Part shown: positions 1 through 9,707 of the stretch, one piece after another
Layout of the letters: every line of letters begins with the position of its first letter
Numbering within the stretch: the first letter of the stretch is position 1
Assembly (NCBI GenBank): GCA_905331475.1
Contig: CAJNYU010002679.1
Span: 28,847-92,846 of the forward strand
From: Rotaria socialis
Lineage: Eukaryota; Rotifera; Eurotatoria; Philodinida; Philodinidae
Reading direction: 5' to 3'
DNA: 64,000 bases
Notes under the pieces: model-generated
What the model was told of the DNA's origin: nothing
Database searches by the model: none
The model's input: only the letters and a program-made list of their open reading frames with translations
Made by a program: the position numbers and the translations under genes

Positions 1-45
1 CATATGTAAAACATTGAGTAAAATAAACCACGAACAGCACAACGT

Positions 46-118
46 GGTTCGATGGTGTAGTGGTTATCACGTCTGCTTCACACGCAGAAGGTCGCGAGTT
101 CAAGCCTCGCTCGAACCT
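46..118 (+). tRNA. tRNA-Val (anticodon CAC)
   Basis: A complete 73-nt cloverleaf. The 7-bp acceptor stem pairs GGTTCGA with TCGAACC, with T118 as discriminator base. The anticodon stem TCTGC/GCAGA encloses loop TTCACAC, giving anticodon CAC (valine). The T arm is GCGAG-TTCAAGC-CTCGC. A T-run at about 124-130 fits a Pol III terminator. There is no intron. The A-box and B-box promoter elements are internal. Confidence 0.95.
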
Positions 119-1286
119 TATTCTTTTTTTCTTTTCTGCAGTTATAGAGGAATGGAACATTATTATAGAGGAGCGATAGTCAATAAATCTTTTTTCTTTC
201 TGAATTGAGCAGTACGAATATTTGTAAGCGGTAAATTCTATCCGACTTATCAGATAAAAACTATATTTGATTATGTATTTTTTTAATTTGAAAACGGAAG
301 GCTTCAACCTTGAAGTTTTCACTATGGATATTGATGCATGAGTTCAGGTGTGGGTGTGGTTTAACTAGTTGTCCACAACCAAACCCACACCCACACTCTC
401 AAGAATTGCTTTCAAAAAAAAATACTTGATGATTTTGCGAGACATCAATTTCGAGGTGTCTATATGGGGACCTAGCTGAGCTCCTCAAACATGAAACTTA
501 TGTTTTTTACTGGTCAACGTTACTTCAGTAGATTCAGATTTTCATGCTGACTTCGATGATGGTAGTTTTCTAAACCTAGAACATTGTTAAACTAGGTAAA
601 TTTCGAGTTTTCTCTAAAAAAGTGAAATACTCACTTTTTCAGGTGTAGTTTGTATTTTGGAAATTTCTCAACCAAAACGGAAGCCTAGAAACATTTTATA
701 GATGATATTCATGATCTACTCATCGAGCTCTATCTACCATGTAATAATAAAGGACGTTTTTTTTTATCCTGCTCGATTTTTGACTTTGGTGCACCGTACT
801 TCTTTTACAAATTCAATGATATTTCTTAGTAACCCTTTCGCAGTGCAACGTTTTCTGCAAAATGATTTCGGTCAATGGCAAGGCCTGCCTAACTAATATT
901 CATCGTCACTTTCGTTAGCATCCCATGTTTTGTGTCGACATTCAGCCACTCAAAATATATACTCAAAATTCAAACTAAATATCATCTAGTGTCGATGATA
1001 AAGACCTTGATTTTTGTCCTCATAAAGATCTGATTCAACCATTTAAAATGCTTCTTGGTGTATGGTAGTAACACAAGCAATATAGTAAATCAAGTATATA
1101 GGGCACTTTGATAGTATGAGTCAGTCTTTTTGAAAGACAACTGATAAAGAAGAAGTGTGCACACAACATAATCATATCATGAAACTTTTTTTTACTGATT
1201 TCTATGAGAGAAAAGAGTGTTTAGATTGTTTTTTATTGCTAAATATTTAGGATAAATAGTTGAAATATCTATGTGTATATTACGCA
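119..1286. other. Intergenic, tRNA-Val to ART/TPR gene
   Basis: AT-rich sequence with the Pol III terminator and the TGTGGG inverted tracts. Open frames here are short and lack any recognisable motif. A 3' splice-like site (atatttag) ends near position 1250, about 36 nt before the ATG of the next gene. Confidence 0.5.
348..396. repeat. Inverted pair of short telomere-like TGTGGG tracts
   Basis: GTGTGGGTGTGGTTT (348-362) faces AAACCCACACCCACAC (381-396) across an 18-nt spacer. Each arm carries about two units of TGTGGG, the telomeric repeat known from bdelloid rotifers. The arms are complementary except for one extra base, so the locus can form a hairpin. It may be an interstitial telomere scar, the end of a telomere-associated element, or chance GT-richness; two units per arm is little material. 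Confidence 0.5.
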
Positions 1287-3836
1287 ATGGCCATGAATAA
1301 CACAAATGAATCGATTATTTCTGATGTTGATGAAATTATAAGACCGGAGTCAGTGCGGCAAATTGATCCTACAATCCTGCAGTCGCTTACATTGAAAGTA
1401 GAAAATAATTTGACTGACTATATTATTGTTTTCGTTGATGAAAACTTGAAGATGAATGATTGTCAAACGTTACTCATTGATATTCAACAGAAGATGGATG
1501 ACAATATACACGGCTTTGATAATATTGAATCTTGTCTGGCATTCATTCAAGTGAATAAACATTGCAAAATTTTTCTTATCATTTCTGGTGTACTCGGTGA
1601 AATGCATTGTAATCAATTGGTTTCAACATGTCAAATAGAATGTATTTATGTATTTTGTCGTCTACATTCAAAGCATACCATATGGGCTCATAAAATTCCA
1701 AAGATTCGTGCTGTTTTCGAAGATAAAACAGAACTTTTAACTTTGATTTATAATGATATTAAGGAATTCGCAAGCCGCTGGTCATTTGCACATGGAAATG
1801 CGTTTGAAAAAGCATCAGCGGCTAATAGTCGCTTATATCATTTGTTTATAAGAATTTTAATTGAACACCCACGCACTTCTGATGCCTGGAAGAAAATGCT
1901 TGACGAATATCGTTTATTTTATCGACGATCAACAGGCATGTTGAAGGAAATTGATGCTTTTGAGAAAGATTATACTCCAGAGAAAGCTATAGATTACTAT
2001 ACTCAAGATAGTTTTACCTATCGAATCATCAATCGTGTATTGCGAACTCGTAACATTGATATTATCACGAAATTTCAGCCATACATCAGCGATTTGTCTA
2101 AACAATTGGATAAACTTTATTGGCGTTCTACTCATACTCATTGGAAACAAAAATCAATACAACCTATTCGAGTTGCTTATCGAGGTCAATATATGAGAAA
2201 AATTGAGCTCGAGCAATTGAGTGAACGTTGTCGATCACAAGATTCACTTGTCTTTCTCAATATGTTTGGTTCGGCATCGCTTGATCCAAAAATTGCATTG
2301 GGATTCATTCCCTGCGATCGACCAGGTTGGATTCCTTGTTTTATGGAAATTGTCATCTGCTATCCGGATAATGCTTCAAACAGATTGCCTTGTTCATCTT
2401 CTCAACGATTTGTTGATATTACAACACATACTACGATGCCTCATGAAAAAGAGGTGCTTTTCAATTTAGGGAGTGTCTTTCGTGTGAAATATATCGGGAA
2501 GGAGACAAAACAACGGCATTGGATACCTATCATATTAGAATTATTTGTTGATGAATTCAAATTTGATTATAATTGGAATTTCTTGAGTTCCCAACTACAT
2601 CATGAAACAGATGATATGAAGGAGGAACTATTTGACTTTATGAAAAAGTACGCACAGACAGCAAATGAGATTGATTGGTCTAAATGGTGGCGTCAGTTTG
2701 AAAAAACATATGGATCAAGAAAACGCGACAACGAACCATTTGTGGTAACCATGTACGAATGCTTGGGTGATCCGGAATCAAATAATAAAGTCATCGAATT
2801 ACGTAAACGATCGTTTACGAATAACAATCGCTTTGAATTTCCCTCTGAACATGATCGATTTCTGTTCGTTCTAGAAGAAATGAACTATGGAACGCCAACA
2901 AGAACAGTAGCACTATACCAATGGTTCAACGAGAATTCGTCTCTACCCATGAATCTTCATTTACACGATCCCAACATAATGATCAAACTATTTCTTCGTG
3001 TTGGAGATGCTTATACACACTTGCACGTATCCAATACGAATGCATTGGAGTGTTATCACAAAGCTTTGGACTTAGCACAAACGAATGCTGAACATCAAGC
3101 GGTAGGTAAAATACAACAGAAAATCACGAAACTTACGAATCACATGGTGTCAGAGACCGCTTATCGTTGCTCGTCACAAGTAAAAGAAAGCAAACAAACA
3201 ACAATTTCATATCAACGAATAGATCAAAAGATACCATTAAAAGATATACTTCAATATGAGATTGAACATGACCAATGGTCTACTTTTTGGGCGTTCGATA
3301 GAATATCACGAAAGGCGAAGTTGAATCATTCAATCCAGAATAGACTTCAACACCTTAAGCATTATCTTCGTGAGCGCGAGACAGCTATTGATAGATATGA
3401 TTTAGGTATTCCACTTGGTGTATTTCCTAACCAACTGCAATCAAACCAATGGGTTCGAGAAATTTACTTATTCTTCCTTCTTGCCTTTCACTCCTACTTA
3501 TATGAAGACATAAACAACGAAGGAAACCATACTCTAAATTTGTGGCTATACGAAAAGTTCATGCTTGAATGGCTCTCATTAAACGATATTAAAAGAATGC
3601 TGAAATCTCATCTACATACAGAACCAATTACCACTGAAGTTCTCTATATTCTCAATCGAATCATTCGAAAGTTAGAACTTATCGTCATATGGTACAGTCT
3701 GACCATTGTTAACTTTTCGGAGCATAACACAAATAGATTCACTGTTAATGTGAATCAATTAAGTTTTGTTAATATTGGGCACGTCGAGATACCACAGTTA
3801 GTGTTCTTTAACGAGCGAGATCTGGTGATTGGGTGA
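1287..3836 (+). CDS. Arg-specific ADP-ribosyltransferase with TPR-like segment
   Basis: An intronless 849-residue protein. I start at ATG 1287 (a second ATG follows at 1293) because the longer open frame begins only with TTG. Residues ~30-170 form an alpha/beta N-terminal region of the kind found in bdelloid ART/TPR proteins. The central ART domain shows the R-S-E triad in order: Arg in AYRGQ (~299), a degenerate serine motif MFGSASLDP (~327), and EKEVLF (~387-392) with the ExE expected of arginine-specific mono-ADP-ribosyltransferases. Around 565-610 there is a TPR-like helical pair (LFLRVGDAYTHL, ECYHKALDLAQ). Known family role: transfer of ADP-ribose from NAD+ to protein arginine. There is no signal peptide, so a cytosolic place is inferred. 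The serine motif differs from the usual STS, so activity is not assured. Confidence 0.8.
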   Translation: MAMNNTNESIISDVDEIIRPESVRQIDPTILQSLTLKVENNLTDYIIVFVDENLKMNDCQTLLIDIQQKMDDNIHGFDNIESCLAFIQVNKHCKIFLIISGVLGEMHCNQLVSTCQIECIYVFCRLHSKHTIWAHKIPKIRAVFEDKTELLTLIYNDIKEFASRWSFAHGNAFEKASAANSRLYHLFIRILIEHPRTSDAWKKMLDEYRLFYRRSTGMLKEIDAFEKDYTPEKAIDYYTQDSFTYRIINRVLRTRNIDIITKFQPYISDLSKQLDKLYWRSTHTHWKQKSIQPIRVAYRGQYMRKIELEQLSERCRSQDSLVFLNMFGSASLDPKIALGFIPCDRPGWIPCFMEIVICYPDNASNRLPCSSSQRFVDITTHTTMPHEKEVLFNLGSVFRVKYIGKETKQRHWIPIILELFVDEFKFDYNWNFLSSQLHHETDDMKEELFDFMKKYAQTANEIDWSKWWRQFEKTYGSRKRDNEPFVVTMYECLGDPESNNKVIELRKRSFTNNNRFEFPSEHDRFLFVLEEMNYGTPTRTVALYQWFNENSSLPMNLHLHDPNIMIKLFLRVGDAYTHLHVSNTNALECYHKALDLAQTNAEHQAVGKIQQKITKLTNHMVSETAYRCSSQVKESKQTTISYQRIDQKIPLKDILQYEIEHDQWSTFWAFDRISRKAKLNHSIQNRLQHLKHYLRERETAIDRYDLGIPLGVFPNQLQSNQWVREIYLFFLLAFHSYLYEDINNEGNHTLNLWLYEKFMLEWLSLNDIKRMLKSHLHTEPITTEVLYILNRIIRKLELIVIWYSLTIVNFSEHNTNRFTVNVNQLSFVNIGHVEIPQLVFFNERDLVIG

Positions 3837-5368
3837 TATTAGCCGAGTTGACCTCGAAAAACAATAACTAAACAAAAGTATTGCTTTTTATTCTATTTCA
3901 AAGACTTCGATAACATTTTTCTTACAATCCACTGTCACAAATATGTTATCAGTCTAACTATTATTCACTTGTGCATTTGATTAAATAAATTCTTTGAGAT
4001 GATAATAAACATTTTGCTGCTCTTTGTAAAATCAGGCTTGACCTCTTTTATAACGATGGATCATTTTAAGAAATACTTTAATGAAATAAATAACTACTTT
4101 CACTCGTGAAAACTTCGTCGTAGGTTTCAACACGATAGGAAGATCCGGAATGTCTCGTATTCTGCGATAAACACGTGAAATTTCTCCATCTAAATATTTC
4201 TACCGGTTAAATCCTTACTAACGGGCAGGGCAAACCGCTTTGCATGAATTTGTTTTTGATATAACTTTGGTTAGAAAGAGCAAAATGTCTAGTGCAAAAA
4301 TATATAAAAGAATTTGATTGCAAATGTTTTTCGAACGCCACACAAATATTAGAAAAAAAGGAGATGGAGAACTCTTTCGCAATTTTTTTGGCTCTAGAAA
4401 AAACTTCCTATAATTAGACAGGTTCTCTTTTTATTCGTCCAATCCACAGATTATTATGTAAGGATAGAGTAATATTGCTGTACAAAAAAGAGATTTTTTT
4501 CTACATGTTTTATAACGGTCGAAACGAACACTTGTAAGATATCATCCAGGTCACGGAATTTCCATCACTGTTGATAGTAGTCAAAAAAAATAAACTCTAC
4601 TCTGAGAGAGAAAATGTCAGAAGCTATGCTTTATATGAAAAAGAAAGTTTATTGAGTTCTCCACTAAACGATAGTTTTTGGAATAGGATACAGTTTCTCT
4701 GTCAGATATTCAGGCAAAAGTTTGTTTTCGCGTTGGAAAGTCAAATTTGAACACTTAATGTGTTTGAATCAAATTGTCTTTTGCATGCTAAACCAATTAT
4801 TTTAATACTAAATCAATGCCTTCGTTGTAGTAAACAATTGTATGTATATGCCGCTCGAACGCGCCGAAAGTGGGCAATGAAAAAGCTCAAACAAATACTT
4901 CTGGATAAAAAAAACTGCGATCAAAGTTAGATTTGTTCTAAGATTTGTGCGGCCTTCGAGAAACATTTCCAATCATATTCTTTTACATATTTTCCATTAG
5001 ACAGTTCGCTCTATCTAGCTAAAGAAACATCAAGTCTCTATGATATTGCATCACAGAGTTATATCAAAAACGAAACTAATGCAAAACTTTTGCCCCACCC
5101 ATTAATTGCACATATTGGACATCATAATCATATGATCAAAAGAAATGTCTATTGTGAACTGGTACTTTTCCAGTCTAGTTAATTAGATTTGATTGTGTCT
5201 CAGATATCTGATCAATAGAAAATCTTAATTTCAATAAGAATTCTTCTTTTTTTTCAAAAAAACAAAAAAATAAACATACAAAAATCTTTCATAACAAATA
5301 ATATACAGACTTTTTTCAACTAAAACAGAGTTTTCATGCATAAACAACTAATTTCAATTTACGGACGA
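3837..5368. other. Intergenic with one inverted-repeat element
   Basis: Contains the 3' flank of the ART gene, with AATAAA-like signals near 3985, and the 4223-5100 element. No coding sequence is supported. The last ~270 bases are the 3' flank of the minus-strand gene that follows. Confidence 0.5.
4223..5100. mobile_element. Non-autonomous DNA transposon with ~47-bp imperfect TIRs
   Basis: The left end starts GGGCAGGGCAAACC and runs on to a block reading GTTTTTGATATAAC. The reverse complement of the right end starts GGGTGGGGCAAAAG and runs to the same block, with about three quarters identity over ~47 bp allowing a one-base gap. The interior is AT-rich and non-coding, so this is a MITE-like passenger. 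Immediate flanks carry TAA on the left and TTA on the right. That would suit a PIF/Harbinger-type TWA target, but I see no exact duplication. Confidence 0.65.
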
Positions 5369-8300
5369 TTACTGAAATTTATTAGAAATAAGTATTGGAT
5401 TAGCAAGTTTGATCGCTGGAGTAATAGATGATGATATTGACTTGACAATATTAATCTGTTTAGGTACTAATGGTAATACTTGAGTTTTATCAAAAGAATG
5501 TGAAGATGTTGTTGATACTAATCGAATTGAATTCATTGGTAGTGATGATTTATTAATCGATAAACGAATTACACGAGGAGTAATTTCTTGCGTTGTCTAA
5601 AGAAAGAATTTTACAATAGAATCAAATCGGAATACATTTTCAACTTACAATCATATTAATTCGTTGTGAATCCTTTTTTATTGTACTTGTTGATATAATT
5701 TTCGTTACTTTTCTTATTGGTTCTTCATTATGACATTCATCATTGCTTGTTGATTCGTCTAAGATTGATTTCAGTTCAATAATTGGTGTACAGTGAGCTT
5801 GTTGTTTTATTTTAGTACGATAAATTTGATTTAACATTTGATTTCGATGACTTTTTTCAAAATGATTCATGACAAGACAACGACGATTTGTTGGTTGTTT
5901 TTGAAAAATTACATTTGATGTTTTTGAAATATTATCAAAAATAATATTTCGCATAGCTATAAAAATCAATAAATATTGAAAACTGAAATTCTGCTCGGAA
6001 TATTTTTTACACTGTGCATTTCTTATATTTGCTTTATGTTTTTTAATTGTCTGATAAAATGTTAAAACATTCGGTTGACGAAAATATTTTGATACTCGAA
6101 AATGTTCACTGTTATTTATTGTATATTTGAGTGGATCAATAATTTGTTGATAAGTTTTTTCATAATCATCATTTGACGCACAGAGATCCGCTAGAGAGGA
6201 ATGAACACTTACAATCAATGCTAAATCAAGTGTACATTGTGTTACTGAACTAATCGTATGTGTACCATATTGATTGATAAGAGCTTGAAAAAATTTTGTA
6301 TGAATATTATATGACGATGATAAAGGCGGTTTAAGTGTTTGACGGCTGCTACGAAGAATAGTCGGATGTGATAAATGACTATTGGCTGTTGTTGTAGTTT
6401 CTACAGAAGAAACACTAATAATAATTGGTAATGAGGATCTAAAACAAAGTCAAATCAGTTTTTGTTTTGCTTTCTTAGAGTAATTTACTCATTTGATGAA
6501 CATTGAGAACATGGGCATTTGATAAAATCTCGTTGTTGAGGATATCGTCTATCATGTATATGAACAATCAATGGTCTAGATTCACTTAATACTTTTAAAA
6601 CCCATGATGAATTCGTATTTGTTAGTGATGATGATGATGATGATGATGATGTCGGAGAAGCAGGTGAACATGATGTACAAATTTGAACATCAAAGTGATC
6701 AATTCGGATAGCGATTTTGGCCCAGTTAACACGAAGACCGCGCAGAGTCTGAAATAGATAATGGAATATTTTTAAAAAAGAATTTTACGCAAGTAACCTC
6801 TTCAATTTTTGTTAAAATTTTTGTACGATGTAAATGCCATTCAGTTGTGCTATAAATAGCTAATTCAATATCGTACATTTTATTTTCACGAGAACGAACG
6901 TTCAATAAAAATGTATCAGGACCATGACCACCTAAAATAACAGCTAGACGTAATCTGCTATGTTATATAGAATAGTATCGATAGAATATATAATTGTGGC
7001 AACGAAAATTAGTTAAATCTAGACAGAAAGTGAACGACTATTAACTTACCATTCGAGGTATAAAAGAAGAATGTATTCTCGATACATATTTCAGTCTAAC
7101 ATTTGACTCGAGTACTGTAGACTCGTTAAAACAAGAGCAACTCTGATCAGGTCTTCCTTCACTACGCAATGAAAAGTTAGGAGTTCGAAAGGCACCTGAC
7201 CGTTGAATATGTATCTTTATTAATTACTAATTTTCAAAAATATCTTACGTCCTAACGCATTGATTAATTTCGCTCGAGCCAGTTCAATAGGTGCAGCCGG
7301 TACCACTTGAGACTCAATGCCAATTTGTTTATTAAAATTCTGTTCTTTTTCATCTTCATTTTCTAATTTCACCGTTGGAGATAAACGTTCACCGAATTGT
7401 TGTTCAATTTCTGCATCCGTTAATAATGCTGGAGTAACATTTGTCTGTGTTCGTTTTTTTCGTACTCGTTTTGGTTTAATCAATGATTCACTTTCTTCAC
7501 TGTAGAGGTTTTTTCTTTTACGAATTCGTTTCGGACGTAACAATGGAAAATCAGATATTGATACATTTGTTGAACATGATCGATGAATATTTTGTACATA
7601 ATCATCCAGATGATTAGAACTAGATATAAAGAGAGAGAGAGAGAAAGTTAATGATTTTAAGTCACTAGTTCAATCATTACTCACTATTCAGGTGTCCCAA
7701 AACTCATTGGAACTGTTGGAATGACCTGTGAAGTAAAATAAAAACACAATAAATAATTGACAAATAAAGATTCATACATTGATTTCAATAGGTTCTTCTT
7801 TTGTTTCACTGATATGCGTAATAGTAAGTTGTTCGTGTTCTATTGGTTCCTTTCTAATGATGGATTGTTCAGCTAATTCAATGCCTATTGTTGTCTCTTG
7901 AGTTTTATTTTTTAATGAAGATTTTTTTTTCTTTGGCTTTTCAACATCTAGTGTAAGTAGTATTGAACTCATATCTTCATATGCAATTCGCTTTGTACGT
8001 GCAGGAGAGCTTTTTTCTGTCAAACTATCGAATATATTCCCATTGTCATCATCTGATGTAAATAAGACATGATTGGATTGTGGTAAATCTTTAATATTAC
8101 GCCGTTGCCGTTCTTGATTTATTTCACTATTCGAATTTATAGATATTGATTCGTTAAGTTCTTCGTAGTCTTTTATTGACAACGAATGGTTGATTACTTG
8201 ATGTGTATCTATTTTCGATAGATTATGATTGCTTATCGATTCAGGCGAGTCGATAAGAAACTGTTCAGCAAATGTTTTCATATCCATTTCATTGTCATCT

Positions 8301-8500
8301 TTTTCATTATTAATAATCGATTGTTTTTCAATTAATTTCTTATGAAATTCTTGAATTTCATCGAGATTATTCAACGCAGCAAAATATTCATTATCAATAA
8401 GATGATATGCACTTGATGATGATGTTGATGATGGTGGTTGGTTGTTCGTTTGATGAGCATATGTCGAAAAAAGTGACATTGCTGATTTATTTTTCATCAT
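5369..8500 (-). CDS. Unrecognised nine-exon basic (probably nuclear) protein, 848 aa
   Basis: Exons on the minus strand: 8500-7778, 7725-7685, 7619-7249, 7077-7050, 6957-6799 (last base 6798), 6748-6489, 6438-6011, 5956-5649, 5596-5369. They join in one frame with GT-AG introns. The N-terminal third is acidic and Ser/Asn-rich. Residues ~270-300 carry basic clusters (RPKRIRKRK, PKRVRKKR), likely nuclear localisation or DNA contact. A hydrophobic, more ordered part follows (YILLLYLECRLRLAVILGG), then a serine run and a Cys pair (CPCSQC). I do not recognise the family. Weak points: the 28-nt exon 7077-7050 uses an acceptor with no pyrimidine tract, and the donor at 6797 is GTTACT. The 54-nt intron at 6010-5957 is also open in frame. 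Confidence 0.6.
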
Positions 8501-9707
8501 CGTGCTTAATTTAAAAATTAAAATTGATTTATGAAACGTTTTCCGTTAGTTTATTTCCACGATGCAAAAACGCGGCCGTTGCAGCCTCCGCAACGGTCCG
8601 AACGAATTCATGATTTGCCTACCGTTGCTAAAATCATTGCCAATAACAGAGTGATATCGGATTACTTAAAATAGCAATAGAAACAATATTTTAGTGATAA
8701 ACATTGACCCCATTGTTGACAGAATGCTAAAGGAAACAGAAATAAAATAGAAGAGTTTTAAATAATAGACAAATACGGAGATGGCGCTAGTTGTCGTTTG
8801 ATTGAGAGAGGATTGAGTATATATGTTGTTCAACAAAAACTGTCATTTTTATCAATAAACAGATGCCTGAAAAGAAATATAAAACTAGCTATTCGAATCC
8901 ATGTTTTAAATAAGCTTACAAATTCAGTTGCAATAAGAAAATATTTATTATAGAACAACGTCCAAGTTCAGTTTAGAAATCCGCTTAATACACTATTTTA
9001 GTAGAATATTATCTCATACGAACGATGTCACATTGATTTTAAGTTGAGATTTTACAATATGTTCTATCTTATGCGCTTTAGTAATGGAGATTAAATGTCG
9101 TTGAGTGCTAACAATCATCTGATTTCTTGCTGAAAATTGCTTAACCAAGAAAAACAACTTCTAGTCGGCATTTACAACGTGCTGTTGACTATGAGTTTTG
9201 AAAAACCCAAACTCACTCACGTTAGCTAGTTAAAATTCTGGAGAATAAAATTAGTATCATTGGATTATAGGCTATCAAAGTAAATAATAGTAGCATGCTG
9301 AGGACTGCTGTCTTTATACAATAGGCTTACGCAACCGTTAAATCGATCGTAATAATACAATGAAAAATGAGAATAATTTAAGATTCTTAACTTGTGAAGT
9401 CATTAAAAATATTCTAATTCGAAAAAAAAGAGATTTTTTTCTCTATCCGAATAGATAAGCGATATTATTCTTCGGTAAGTGATAACAGTTTGAAAACAAC
9501 AGTTGAAGTTGAAATGTCGAAATATTCAGGTAATATAACTTTTAAAGTTGTTGTTAGATTTCTTTCCAATATAGTTATTAACAATCATGAATAAAATCAA
9601 AAGACAACATTTGACATTTATTATTAAATAAAGAAAAGAAAAAAGGAAAAATATAGATTATTATACAATTAATTTCTAATGGAATACTTCGAAAAAAAAA
9701 ACAGTAA
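8501..9707. other. Intergenic with a GC-rich hairpin
   Basis: About 75 bp upstream of the ATG at 8500 is a small CpG-rich patch holding CCGTTGC (8576-8582) and GCAACGG (8590-8596), a perfect 7-bp inverted repeat. It could be a promoter element of the minus-strand gene. The rest is AT-rich with nothing recognised, apart from the 3' flank of the LRR gene. Confidence 0.45.

Noticed and set aside
6615..6652. GAT/ATC trinucleotide run as a possible CRISPR-like or satellite array
   Set aside because: It encodes the poly-Ser stretch of the 848-aa protein; simple codon repeat, no spacers.
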